Assembly (NCBI GenBank): GCA_023382435.1
Contig: JAHDVS010000029.1
Coordinates: 1 to 36,337 of the forward strand
Reading direction: 5' to 3'
DNA: 36,337 bases
From: Thermoleophilia bacterium
GTDB taxonomy: Bacteria; Actinomycetota; Thermoleophilia; Gaiellales; Gaiellaceae
The notes beneath the pieces are model-generated. The model ran no database searches. It was not told where the DNA came from and saw nothing but the letters and a program-made list of their open reading frames with translations. Shown here one piece after another: positions 7,250 through 14,965 of this stretch (position 1 is its first letter; every line of letters starts with the position of its first letter). The position numbers were made by a program, and so were the translations under genes.

Positions 7250-7913
7250 CGGAAAGGACTCGCGCAGCCAGGAGCTCGCGGCCCTCGCCGCGCGAGTCGC
7301 GGGGTGCACCGCCTGCCGGCTCGCCGAGGGTCGAACCCAGGTCGTGTTCGGCGTGGGCGACCCCGACGCCAACCTGATGTTCGTCGGCGAGGCGCCCGGC
7401 TTCCACGAGGACAAGCAGGGCTACCCGTTCGTCGGCCAGGCCGGCAAGCTGCTCGACAACCTCCTGGCCGGCATCGGCCTGGCCCGAAAGGATGTGTACG
7501 TCGCGAACGTATTGAAATGCCGCCCTCCCGGGAACCGCGATCCGATGGCCGACGAGATCGAGGCGTGCGAGGCGCACCTGTTTCGCCAGATCGCGCTCGT
7601 CGAGCCGCGCGCGATCGCGACGCTCGGCAACTTCGCGACGAAGCTCCTCTCCGGGAAGCCCCACGGGATCACGCGCGTTCACGGCCAGCCCCAGCCGGTC
7701 ACGCTCGGAGGCATGGACACGCTCCTCTACCCGCTCTACCACCCGGCCGCCGCGCTCTACACGCCCGCCATGCTGCGCACGCTCGAGGAGGACTTCGCGC
7801 GGCTCCCCGCGCTGATCGCGGGAGCCGCCGGGCCCGCGGCGCCCGCCGCGCCAGAGCCGGTCGCCGCGGCGCTGGCACCCGAGCCAGCCGCCGAGCAACT
7901 GGGGCTCTTCTAA
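7236..7913 (+). CDS. Type-4 (iron-sulfur) uracil-DNA glycosylase with C-terminal QLGLF
   Basis: About 225 aa from the GTG at 7236; a GTG at 7209 would add nine Ala/Val residues and overlap FmdB more. The enzyme removes uracil from DNA in base excision repair. Family-4 marks: GCTACRLAEGR (two cluster Cys), VFVGEAPGFHEDKQGYPFVG region (motif 1, positions about 47-65), LKCRPPGNRDP and IEACEAHL (remaining cluster Cys), and the LYHPAAAL motif carrying the catalytic-site His. After the fold, a 30-aa Ala/Pro linker ends in QLGLF, matching the bacterial sliding-clamp binding consensus QL(S/D)LF. No clear ribosome-binding site; probably coupled to FmdB translation. Confidence 0.93.
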   Translation: MAAASGKDSRSQELAALAARVAGCTACRLAEGRTQVVFGVGDPDANLMFVGEAPGFHEDKQGYPFVGQAGKLLDNLLAGIGLARKDVYVANVLKCRPPGNRDPMADEIEACEAHLFRQIALVEPRAIATLGNFATKLLSGKPHGITRVHGQPQPVTLGGMDTLLYPLYHPAAALYTPAMLRTLEEDFARLPALIAGAAGPAAPAAPEPVAAALAPEPAAEQLGLF

Positions 7914-7916
7914 GCT
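7911..7916 (+). promoter_or_regulatory. -10 box TAAGCT before the t6A operon
   Basis: TAAGCT begins at the TAA stop of the glycosylase gene and ends 6 nt before the tsaE ATG, the same leaderless spacing as elsewhere in the window. Confidence 0.4.
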
Positions 7917-7922
7917 CCTTCC

Positions 7923-8384
7923 ATGGTCGAGCTCGAGTCGTCCTCCCCCGAGGAGACCGAGCGCATCGCCGCCGCGCTCGCGGCCGGGCTCGCGCCCGGC
8001 GACGTCGTCGCGGTCAGCGGTGAGCTCGGCGCCGGTAAGACCGCGTTCGTGCGCGGCGCCTGCCGGGCGCTCGGCGTCACGGGTCCCGTTACGAGCCCGA
8101 CGTTCACGATCGGCAACCGCTACCGGGGCCGCGTCGACGTCTCCCACCTCGACCTCTACCGCTTCGAGGGTGTCTCGGACTCCGACTGGGCCGACCTCGA
8201 GCCGTACTTCGATGACGCCGTCTGCTTCGTCGAGTGGCCCGAGGTCGCGGCCGGCTACCTGCCCGGGCCGCGCATGACCGTCCGTCTGCGCCACGCGGGC
8301 GGCGACCGGCGCGTGCTCGAGCTCGAGAGCCCCGACGGAGAGCTGGAGCGGGAGGCCGCGCGGGGTGCTGGTACTCGCGTTTGA
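7923..8384 (+). CDS. tsaE: tRNA t6A biosynthesis ATPase TsaE
   Basis: 153 aa, usual size. The P-loop GELGAGKTAFVRG lies at about residues 33-45, preceded by GDVVAVSG and followed by VTSPTFTIGNRY, HLDLYRF and FVEWPE, all conserved in TsaE. It is the ATPase that cycles the TsaB-TsaD complex making threonylcarbamoyl-adenosine at position 37 of ANN-decoding tRNAs. First gene of tsaE-tsaB-rimI-tsaD; its 3' end overlaps tsaB by 20 nt. Confidence 0.96.
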   Translation: MVELESSSPEETERIAAALAAGLAPGDVVAVSGELGAGKTAFVRGACRALGVTGPVTSPTFTIGNRYRGRVDVSHLDLYRFEGVSDSDWADLEPYFDDAVCFVEWPEVAAGYLPGPRMTVRLRHAGGDRRVLELESPDGELEREAARGAGTRV

Positions 8385-8970
8385 CACCGCCACGGCCGTC
8401 GCCACGGTCGCGCTCGTGCGCGACGGCGAGGCGGCCGCGGAGCGCCTTACGACCGCCGCGCGGCTGCTCGCCGCTGCGCAGGAGCTGCTCGACGGCGCCG
8501 GCGCCGGGCCGGGGGACGTCGGCGGGATCGCCGCCGGCACCGGCCCCGGGCGCTACACGAGCCTGCGGATGGGGCTCGTGACCGCGCGGGCGCTCTCGTT
8601 CGCGCTCGCTGCCCCCGTCGCGGGCGTCTCCACCCTCGACGCGCTCGCAGCTGGCGCTCCCGGGGCGCTCCCCGTGATCGACGCGCGGCGCAGCGAGGTG
8701 TTCGTCCTCGACAGCGGCCCCCGCGTCGTCCCGGCCGCCGAGCTGCGCGTCGCAACGGGTCGGCTCTGCATCGGCGACGGGGCGATCCGCTACCGCGAGG
8801 CGCTCGAGGCCGCAGGCGCGATCGTGCCGCCCGACGACGACCCCCGCCACATCCCGTGGGCGCGCCACCATGCCGCGCTCGCCGAGAGCTTCGGGCCGGC
8901 CGAGCTCGCGGAGCCGCTCTACCTGCGCGCGCCCGACGCCGACCGGGCGCGCGCGCGGAGGCCGGGATGA
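8365..8970 (+). CDS. tsaB: tRNA t6A biosynthesis protein TsaB
   Basis: 201 aa from a GTG inside the end of tsaE. MLVLAFDTATAVATVALVRDG opens the ASKHA fold, and AGTGPGRYTSLRMGLVTARAL is the characteristic TsaB segment. TsaB is an inactive paralogue of TsaD that serves as its dimerisation partner in the t6A complex. It is shorter than the E. coli protein (about 230 aa) in the C-terminal part, which is common in actinobacteria. It overlaps rimI by 4 nt (ATGA). Confidence 0.94.
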   Translation: MLVLAFDTATAVATVALVRDGEAAAERLTTAARLLAAAQELLDGAGAGPGDVGGIAAGTGPGRYTSLRMGLVTARALSFALAAPVAGVSTLDALAAGAPGALPVIDARRSEVFVLDSGPRVVPAAELRVATGRLCIGDGAIRYREALEAAGAIVPPDDDPRHIPWARHHAALAESFGPAELAEPLYLRAPDADRARARRPG

Positions 8971-9446
8971 TCGAGCTGCGGCGGCTCGGCGTCGGCGACC
9001 TGCCCGCGATCGAGAAGATCGAGCGGCGTGCCTACCCGACCCCGTGGTCGCGCTCGATGTTCGCCTCCGAGCTCGCGAAGCCGTCGTCGATCTGCCTCGG
9101 CGCGGTCGACCCGGACGCGCGCGACACGCTCGTCGGCTACCTCGTCGTCTCCCGCTACGTCGACGCCTGGCACGTGATGAACATCGCGGTCGACGAGCGC
9201 TACCGCCGCCGCGGGATCGCGCGGCGGCTCCTCGGCCAGCTGTTCGCGCTCACCGCCGCGGAAGGGCTGCGCGGCTACACGCTCGAGGTACGCATCTCGA
9301 ACGCGCGTGCGATCGAGCTCTACGAGCGCGCCGGCTTCCGCACCACCGGTCTGCGCCGTGGCTACTACACCGACAACCGCGAGGACGCGTACGTGATGTG
9401 GCGAGACCCGTTCGCGCCCGGCGGCGAGACCCCGCCCGCGTCGTGA
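8967..9446 (+). CDS. rimI: Ribosomal-protein-alanine N-acetyltransferase RimI
   Basis: 159 aa GNAT enzyme. IEKIERRAYPTPWSRSMF near the start, MNIAVDERYRRRGIARRLL (acetyl-CoA binding motif A), LEVRISNARAIELYERAGF and GLRRGYYTDNREDAYVM are typical of RimI, which acetylates the N-terminus of ribosomal protein S18 in E. coli; actinobacterial homologues may have wider targets. Placement between tsaB and tsaD is the classic gene order. Starts within the tsaB stop (ATGA) and ends within the tsaD start (GTGA). Confidence 0.94.
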   Translation: MIELRRLGVGDLPAIEKIERRAYPTPWSRSMFASELAKPSSICLGAVDPDARDTLVGYLVVSRYVDAWHVMNIAVDERYRRRGIARRLLGQLFALTAAEGLRGYTLEVRISNARAIELYERAGFRTTGLRRGYYTDNREDAYVMWRDPFAPGGETPPAS

Positions 9447-10414
9447 TCCTCGCGCTCGAGACCTCCTGCGACGAGACAGCCGCGGCGTGCCTCGCCGTCG
9501 ACGGGAGGCTGCTCTCGAGCGTCGTCGCCTCCCAGGCCGGCCTGCACGCCCGCTACGGCGGCGTCGTCCCCGAGGTCGCCTCCCGTCGCCACCTCGAGCT
9601 CGTCGTGCCGGTCGTGCGCGAGGCGCTCGAGCGCGCCGGCGCCGGACTCGACGCGGTCGAGACGGTTGCGGTCACTCAGGGTCCCGGCCTGATCGGCGCG
9701 CTGCTCGTCGGGCTCTCCGCCGCGAAGGCGCTTGCCTGGTCGCGGCGCCTGCCGCTCGTCCCCGTCGACCACCTCCACGGCCACGTCGCCTCGCTGTTCA
9801 TCGGGCCCGAGCCTGCCGAGCCACCCCTCGTGTGCCTGCTCGCGAGCGGAGGCCACACCATGCTGCTGGACGTCCCGGAGCCGTCCTCCTACCGCGTGCT
9901 CGGCACGACCCTCGACGACGCGGCCGGGGAGGCGTTCGACAAGGGCGCGCGGCTGCTCGGGCTCGGCTACCCGGGCGGCCCCGCGCTCGACCGGCTCGCG
10001 CAGCGGGGCGACCCGGACGCGTACCGCTTCCCGGTCGCGCGGGTGCCCGGGCTCGATTTCTCGTTCTCGGGCGTCAAGACCGCGCTCATGTACGCGGTGC
10101 GCGACCTCCCCGCCGGCGAGCTCGAGCGGCGCCGGGCCGATCTCGCGGCCAGCTACCAGCGCGCGATCGTGCGGGCGCTCGTCGAGCGCGCGCTCGCCGC
10201 AGCCGGGGGCGCCGGGGCAGCCCGCCTCGCCGTCGTCGGGGGCGTCGCCGCGAACTCCGAGCTGCGCGCGCGGCTCGCCGGCACGGGCGCGATCCTCACG
10301 CCCCTCGAGCTGTGCACCGACAACGCCGCCATGATCGCGTCCGCTGCCAGGTACACGCGGGGGATCCCGTATCCTGACTATCTTGGTATCGACGCCTATG
10401 CGTCGCTTTCGTGA
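9443..10414 (+). CDS. tsaD: tRNA threonylcarbamoyladenosine transferase TsaD
   Basis: 323 aa from the GTG at 9443 overlapping the rimI stop. Catalytic subunit that transfers the threonylcarbamoyl group to A37 of tRNA. Motifs: ILALETSCDETAAA, VVPEVASRRHLE, TQGPGLIGALLVGL, the metal site VDHLHGH (two His), LLASGGHTML, LDDAAGEAFDKGARLLGLGY, DFSFSGVKTAL and VGGVAANSELR. Length and motif order are complete. The last 17 nt overlap the start of the downstream secreted protease, so the t6A operon runs on without a gap. Confidence 0.97.
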   Translation: MILALETSCDETAAACLAVDGRLLSSVVASQAGLHARYGGVVPEVASRRHLELVVPVVREALERAGAGLDAVETVAVTQGPGLIGALLVGLSAAKALAWSRRLPLVPVDHLHGHVASLFIGPEPAEPPLVCLLASGGHTMLLDVPEPSSYRVLGTTLDDAAGEAFDKGARLLGLGYPGGPALDRLAQRGDPDAYRFPVARVPGLDFSFSGVKTALMYAVRDLPAGELERRRADLAASYQRAIVRALVERALAAAGGAGAARLAVVGGVAANSELRARLAGTGAILTPLELCTDNAAMIASAARYTRGIPYPDYLGIDAYASLS

Positions 10415-12383
10415 CATCAAGCACATCGTCCTGATCGGGGCCGCGACGGCCGCGGTGGCTGCGCTTACCCTCGCGGGCTCCGTGAGCGGTGCCCCGGACG
10501 GTGCCGGGGACGACGCGCAGGCGTGGGGAGCGACCTTCGACGACAGGCCCGGCCTCGATCTCGGTGGGCGCATGATCGTCGTGCTCGCCGGCCCCTCCCT
10601 CGCCGGCAAGGTGGCCGAGACGGGCGAGCTGCCCGGGCTCGCCGCCCAGCGCCGGGTGGCCCGCGAGGCCCGCGCTTTCCAGCGTGGCCTCCTCGACACG
10701 CTCGCAGCCCGCGGCGTCGACGTCCGCGTCGAGCGCTCGTTCACCCTTACTTTCAACGGCTTCTCCGCCGTTCTCGACGCCAGGGCGTTCGCCGCCCTCG
10801 CTCGCGCCCCCGGTGTCGTCGGCGTCTACCCGGTCAGGGTCGTCTACCCCGCCGAGTCCGCGATCGGCCCCGGGGCCGGAGAGCCATCCGGGTTCGCGCT
10901 GCCCGGCCGGGACGGCGGCGGCGTCACGGTCGCCGTCCTCGACTCCGGCGTCGACCGGGGCGCGCTCGAGACACGGGTGCTCGGCGGCAGCGACCTCGTC
11001 GACGGGGATGCCGACGCGTCGCCGGAGGCGGCAGACGACGGCTCCGCAGGGCACGGAACCCGCATGGCGGGGATTGTCGCCGGCGTCGCCCCGGGCGCCA
11101 CCATCCTGCCGATCCGGATCCTCGGGCCCGTGACCGCGGTCGACGGCGCAGCCCACACGCTCGGCACGAGCGACGACCTGGTCGCCGGGATCGAGCGCGC
11201 AGTCGATCCCGACGGCGACGGCGCCGTCGACGACGCCGCCCGCGTGGCACTCGCCGCCGTCGTCGAGCCCTACGCGGCCTTCCCGGACAGCCCCGAGGCC
11301 CGCGCCGCAGCCGGCGCCGCCCGCCTCGGCACGCTCGTCGTGGCACCCGCCGGCAACGACGGTCCGGCCGGGAACGGTTTCGGCACCGTCGGCTCGCCGG
11401 CCGCGGCCGCCGCGACTCTCGCGGTCGGCGCGTTCGATGCACGCACCGGTCAGCCCGCGGCGTTCTCGTCGCAGGGGCCGTCGTTCGACGGGCGGCCCAA
11501 GCCCGACCTCCTCGCTCCCGGGGTCGGCGTCGCCACCGTCGACTCCGCCGTGGGGCGCGTGTCCGCGACCGGGTCGAGCGCCGCCGCGGCGCTCACCGCG
11601 GGGGCGGCCGCGCTCGTCTCCGAGGCACGGCCGGAGCTCGACGCGGCCGCCCTCCACGCTGTCCTCGTCGGCGGCGCCCGGCCGGCCGCTGGGCCGACCG
11701 GCGCGGGGCTGCTCGACCCGGTTGGCGCCGCCGCCCAGGCCGTCGCGATCGAGCCGGCCACGGTCGCCCTCCAGCGTGGCGGCACCGTCACCGTCCGCGT
11801 CCGCAACCTGACCGACACGGAGCTCGGCGTCAGCCTCGCGCTCGCCGAGGCTCCTGCCCTCACGGCCGACCAGGCGCGCCTCACGCTCCCGGCCGGCGGC
11901 TACGCCGACGTCAACCTCCGGCCCGCCGCGCGCGGCAGGCTCGTCTCCGGCGTGCTGGTCGCCCAACCGGACGGCGCCCCGGACGCCCGCCTCCCGTTCG
12001 CGCTCGTCCGCGGCGCCCACGCGGACCTGCTCGGCCAGCTGCGCCTCTCGGAGCGCCGTGACAGGCCGACGGTCGCGCGGCCCGCCGTCCTCACCTTCAC
12101 CGCCGGGCGGGTCGATGAGCAGGAGGGTGGCGTCGTGATCGAGCCGGTCGGCGTCCTCGACGTCGAGCTGCGAACCGCGGGCGGCAAGCGCCTCGGCACG
12201 CTGGCCCGGCTGCGAAACCTCCTGCCCGGCCGCTACTCGATCGGGATCACCGGTCGCGCCCCCGACGGGTCGAGGCTCGCGCCCGGCCGCTACGTCGTCG
12301 AGCTCGTCGCACGTCCGGTTGCCGACGGAGAGGGCCCCGCGGGAGCGGCCACCAGGGCGTCGGTGAAGCTCGTCATCCGGTGA
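10398..12383 (+). CDS. Secreted subtilisin-like (S8) serine peptidase, divergent
   Basis: 661 aa from the ATG at 10398; an in-frame TTG at 10383 is the alternative. RRFRDIKH followed by a hydrophobic stretch ending in SVSGAP looks like a signal peptide. An inhibitor I9-like prodomain (FTLTFNGFSAVLDARAFAAL) precedes the catalytic domain. Triad: Asp in VAVLDSGVD, His in GHGTRMAGI, Ser in TGSSAAAALTAGAAAL, with oxyanion Asn in APAGNDGP. The usual N-M-S-L-G substrate strand is replaced by ALAAVVEP, and the usual GTSMAxPH block is degenerate, so specificity or activity may be altered. About 240 residues of beta-rich sequence follow. Overlaps tsaD by 17 nt and the glutaredoxin-like gene by 4 nt. 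Confidence 0.85.
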   Translation: MRRFRDIKHIVLIGAATAAVAALTLAGSVSGAPDGAGDDAQAWGATFDDRPGLDLGGRMIVVLAGPSLAGKVAETGELPGLAAQRRVAREARAFQRGLLDTLAARGVDVRVERSFTLTFNGFSAVLDARAFAALARAPGVVGVYPVRVVYPAESAIGPGAGEPSGFALPGRDGGGVTVAVLDSGVDRGALETRVLGGSDLVDGDADASPEAADDGSAGHGTRMAGIVAGVAPGATILPIRILGPVTAVDGAAHTLGTSDDLVAGIERAVDPDGDGAVDDAARVALAAVVEPYAAFPDSPEARAAAGAARLGTLVVAPAGNDGPAGNGFGTVGSPAAAAATLAVGAFDARTGQPAAFSSQGPSFDGRPKPDLLAPGVGVATVDSAVGRVSATGSSAAAALTAGAAALVSEARPELDAAALHAVLVGGARPAAGPTGAGLLDPVGAAAQAVAIEPATVALQRGGTVTVRVRNLTDTELGVSLALAEAPALTADQARLTLPAGGYADVNLRPAARGRLVSGVLVAQPDGAPDARLPFALVRGAHADLLGQLRLSERRDRPTVARPAVLTFTAGRVDEQEGGVVIEPVGVLDVELRTAGGKRLGTLARLRNLLPGRYSIGITGRAPDGSRLAPGRYVVELVARPVADGEGPAGAATRASVKLVIR

Positions 12384-12619
12384 CCCCCGGGGTGCGCATC
12401 TACGGCGCCCCAGGCTGCCACCTCTGCGACGAGGCAAAGCGTGTCCTCGACGGCGTGCGCGCCGAGATCCCGTTCGACCTCGACGTCGTCGACATCACCG
12501 GCGACCCCGAGCTCGAGCGCCGTTACCGCGAGCGGATCCCGGTCGTGACCGTCGGCGGCGAGGAGGCGTTCACGTACTTCGTGCATCCGGGCGCGCTGCG
12601 CCGGCGGCTCCGCGGCTGA
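12380..12619 (+). CDS. Glutaredoxin-like protein (DUF836 type)
   Basis: 79 aa, GTG start overlapping the peptidase stop (GTGA). IYGAPGCHLCDEAKRVL carries a CxxC redox site at the start of the first helix, followed by a cis-Pro segment RIPVVTVGGEEAF; this is a minimal thioredoxin fold of the DUF836/glutaredoxin-like family. It probably performs dithiol-disulfide exchange in the cytoplasm with mycothiol or thioredoxin-type partners. The following gene is the redox sensor rex, a pairing I recall from other actinobacteria. Confidence 0.9.
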   Translation: MTPGVRIYGAPGCHLCDEAKRVLDGVRAEIPFDLDVVDITGDPELERRYRERIPVVTVGGEEAFTYFVHPGALRRRLRG

Positions 12620-12694
12620 GACGCACGAAGTAGCCGGAACCCGAGCCCCTGATAGGCCCCGACGGCTCTAACGATGCCGCGTCTCCGGGAGCAG

Positions 12695-12700
12695 TAGACT
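12695..12700 (+). promoter_or_regulatory. -10 box TAGACT upstream of rex
   Basis: TAGACT lies 10 nt before an ATG at 12711 and 46 nt before the GTG at 12747. Transcription starting near 12707 would leave a 40-nt leader with an AAGGAGG ribosome-binding site for the GTG. No clear Rex operator (TTGTGAA-N4-TTCACAA) is visible. Confidence 0.45.
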
Positions 12701-12746
12701 GTTACAAGCTATGCCCGCCGATGTGCAGATCGAAGGAGGAAGGCGC

Positions 12747-13367
12747 GTGGGTGATCGGCTGACGGTAGGCGTCGCGACGCGCCTCTCCCGCTACCTGCAG
12801 GTGTTGACGCAGGCCAAGAAGATGGGGCGCGAGCGGATCTCCTCGCAGGAGATCTCCGAGTACACGAACATCAACGCGACCCAGATCCGGCGCGACCTGT
12901 CGGGGTTCGGGAAGTTCGGGAAGCGCGGGGTCGGTTACTCGATCGACGTCCTGCTGGCCGAGATCCGCAAGATCCTGCGCACCCAGGGGCAGCACAACAT
13001 CGCGCTCTTCGGGGCCGGCCGACTCGGGCACGCGATCGCCAGCTCGAGCGTCTTCGCCGACCACGGCTTCAACATCGCTGCCGTGTTCGACACGGACGCC
13101 GGCAAGGTCGGCCAATCGATCGGGAACCTCGAGGTCAGCGACTACGCAGAGCTGAAGGACGTCGTCCACGAGCGCAACATCATCGTCGGCGTGCTCGCCG
13201 TTCCCGCCACCGCCGCCCAGGCCGTCACCAACGACCTCGTCGACGCGGGCGTGAAGATCATCTTCAACTACTCCGAGGCGCTCCTGAACGTACCGGCGGA
13301 CGTCACCGTGCACACGACGAACCCAGCCGCCGAGCTGCTCTACGCGCTCTACTTCTACCTCGCCTGA
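12747..13367 (+). CDS. rex: Redox-sensing transcriptional repressor Rex
   Basis: 206 aa from the GTG at 12747, chosen because AAGGAGG (12733-12739) lies 7 nt upstream; an ATG at 12711 next to the -10 box would add 12 residues. The N-terminal winged helix contains SSQEISEYTNINATQIRRDL and the Rex hallmark GFGKFGKRGVGY. The C-terminal Rossmann domain starts at NIALFGAGRLGHAI and ends with LLYALYFYLA, a helix that swaps between subunits. Rex senses the NADH/NAD+ ratio and represses respiratory and fermentative genes when NADH is low. In Streptomyces rex leads the hemACD operon; here it is followed by a convergent gene. Confidence 0.96.
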   Translation: MGDRLTVGVATRLSRYLQVLTQAKKMGRERISSQEISEYTNINATQIRRDLSGFGKFGKRGVGYSIDVLLAEIRKILRTQGQHNIALFGAGRLGHAIASSSVFADHGFNIAAVFDTDAGKVGQSIGNLEVSDYAELKDVVHERNIIVGVLAVPATAAQAVTNDLVDAGVKIIFNYSEALLNVPADVTVHTTNPAAELLYALYFYLA

Positions 13368-13380
13368 TCCACGCGCCCGC

Positions 13381-13400
13381 GGGCCGGACGGGTCCGGCCC
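13381..13400. terminator. Hairpin between convergent rex and LLM oxidoreductase genes
   Basis: GGGCCGGA (13381-13388) pairs perfectly with TCCGGCCC (13393-13400) around a CGGG tetraloop. Placed between two converging stop codons 33 nt apart, it can serve both strands. It is followed by CTACGGG, recalling the ends of the 4869-4896 palindrome. Confidence 0.5.
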
Positions 13401-14285
13401 CTACGGGAGGGCGGGGGCCAGCTCGCGCAGCTGATCGAGACCGAGGTCGCCGGCGGTGCGGCCGATCGGCTGGATGCAGACGTGGTCGGCGCCGACGGCG
13501 AGGTGCTCGCGCACCCTCGTCCGGATCCGGGCGGCGTCGCCCCACGCGACCAGGGCGTCGACGAGGCGGTCGGAGCCGCCGCCGATCAGGTCGTCGTCGG
13601 CGAAGCCGAGCCAGCGGAGATTGTCCCTGTAGTTCGGGAGCGTCAGGTACCAGGAGATCGCCTCGCGGCCGAGCTCGCGCGCGCGGCCCGCGTCGGTCTC
13701 GAGCAGGACGAACTGCTCGACCGCGAGCAGCCTCCCCTGGCCGAGGATCTGGCGCGCACGGGCCGTGTGGTCGACCGGGACGAGGTACGGGTGCGCCCCG
13801 TCGGCACGCTCGCGGGCGAGTCGGAGCATCGCCGGGCGCAGCGCCGCGAGCACGCGCGGCACCGGTAGCGCCGGGCGGGGGCCCGCGTAGCCGGCCGTGT
13901 CCAGCTCGTCCAGGTAGCGGCGCATCCCCGCCACCGGCCGCTCGTACACGTGCCCGCGCGGCTCGACCAGCGGGGGGTGGCTGACGCCGAGCCCGAGCAG
14001 GTAGCGGCCCGGGTAGGCCTCACCGAGCGTGCAGGCTCCCGCTGCCGTCGCGGTCGCGTCACGCGCCCAGATGCTCGCGATCCCGTTCGCGACCACGATC
14101 CGCCGGGTCGCGGCGAGCAGGATCGCCGCGTGGCTGAATGCCTCCTTGTTCGCGTGCCCCTCGCCGAACCAAAGCGCCCCGTAGCCGAGCTCGTCGATCT
14201 CCGCCGCGGCCTCGCGCGCGACCGCGGCCGGCGCCATCCCGAGCGCGCCGAGCCAGACGCCGATTTTGCCGATCGCGGGCCCCAT
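13401..14285 (-). CDS. LLM-class flavin/F420-dependent oxidoreductase
   Basis: 294 aa from the ATG at 14285. The luciferase-like TIM barrel is recognised by IGVWLGALGMAP at the start, EIDELGYGALWFGEGHANKE, IVVANGIASIWARDATATAA, and PGRYLLGLGVSHPP. The C-terminal GADHVCIQPIG is typical of the actinobacterial TIGR03620-like F420 group. Substrate unknown; F420H2 is the likely cofactor given the family and lineage. A TAGCCT box (14299-14294 on this strand) lies 8 nt before the ATG, so a leaderless transcript is likely even though the anti-sigma gene ends just upstream. Confidence 0.88.
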   Translation of the reverse strand: MGPAIGKIGVWLGALGMAPAAVAREAAAEIDELGYGALWFGEGHANKEAFSHAAILLAATRRIVVANGIASIWARDATATAAGACTLGEAYPGRYLLGLGVSHPPLVEPRGHVYERPVAGMRRYLDELDTAGYAGPRPALPVPRVLAALRPAMLRLARERADGAHPYLVPVDHTARARQILGQGRLLAVEQFVLLETDAGRARELGREAISWYLTLPNYRDNLRWLGFADDDLIGGGSDRLVDALVAWGDAARIRTRVREHLAVGADHVCIQPIGRTAGDLGLDQLRELAPALP

Positions 14286-14296
14286 GCCGCGGAAGG

Positions 14297-14965
14297 CTAT
14301 CGTGGCGGCGCGAGGTAGACCGGCACGTCCCCTCCGGGGACGCTTCCGAGCGCGTCGAGCACGTCCTGCTCGCTGCCGCCGTAGACGATCACCGCCCCGT
14401 CGAGGAGCTCCGCGTCGAGGCCTGCCGCGACCAGGAGCTCGACCGTGCGCGCCGGTGTCTCCCCGACGCTCGCGACGACTGCGCCGGGCGGTACCGGCGC
14501 TTCGGCCGCGGCCTCGGGAGCGCCCGCGTCGGCCGCCTCCGCCTCCGCGGCCTCCTCCGCCGGCGCCGCCTCGACCATCAGAGACGCCGTCTCGGTCTGC
14601 CGCGACGCCTCCGACCGGGTGCCCTTGCCGGTTGTCGTGACCACGACGATCGCGGCGACCGCCGCGGCCGCGACCGGCACGAGCATCGCGGCGAGCTGGC
14701 GTGGCGAGAAGCGCCCGAGCAGGCGCCTTCGCTCGCGCTCGCGCTCCGGCAAGGCCGACACGAGCTCGCCGAGGCGCTCCGCGGGCAGCTCGAGCAGCGG
14801 CGATGCGCGCAGCGCGTCGCGGGCGAGCTCGAGCTCGGCGATCGTGGCCGCGCACGCGGCGCACGCCTCGACGTGCGAGCGCACGGTCGCGGCCTCGGGT
14901 GCGGTGAGGTCGCCCTCGACGTACTCGAAGAGCTCGACTTCGTTCGGGTGCGCTCCGGCCATCAC
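14297..14965 (-). CDS. Anti-sigma factor with zinc-finger ZAS domain
   Basis: 222 aa. The N-terminal cytoplasmic domain has H31-x3-C35-x2-C38 (HVEACAACA), the ZAS zinc signature of anti-sigma factors. One membrane helix follows (AAMLVPVAAAAVAAIVVV, about residues 91-108), then an Ala/Glu-rich linker and a small extracytoplasmic domain ending DVPVYLAPPR. It likely holds the adjacent ECF sigma factor at the membrane until an envelope or redox signal. GTG (14965) overlaps the sigma stop by 4 nt; an ATG directly follows it. Confidence 0.88.
   Translation of the reverse strand: MMAGAHPNEVELFEYVEGDLTAPEAATVRSHVEACAACAATIAELELARDALRASPLLELPAERLGELVSALPERERERRRLLGRFSPRQLAAMLVPVAAAAVAAIVVVTTTGKGTRSEASRQTETASLMVEAAPAEEAAEAEAADAGAPEAAAEAPVPPGAVVASVGETPARTVELLVAAGLDAELLDGAVIVYGGSEQDVLDALGSVPGGDVPVYLAPPR

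Noticed and set aside
5210-7414. 734-codon minus-strand open frame
   Set aside because: Covers the methyltransferase, hemolysin III and FmdB genes in antisense and has no domain signature.
12640-12746. Rex operator upstream of rex
   Set aside because: No TTGTGAA-N4-TTCACAA-like palindrome; GTTACAAGC is only a weak half-site resemblance.
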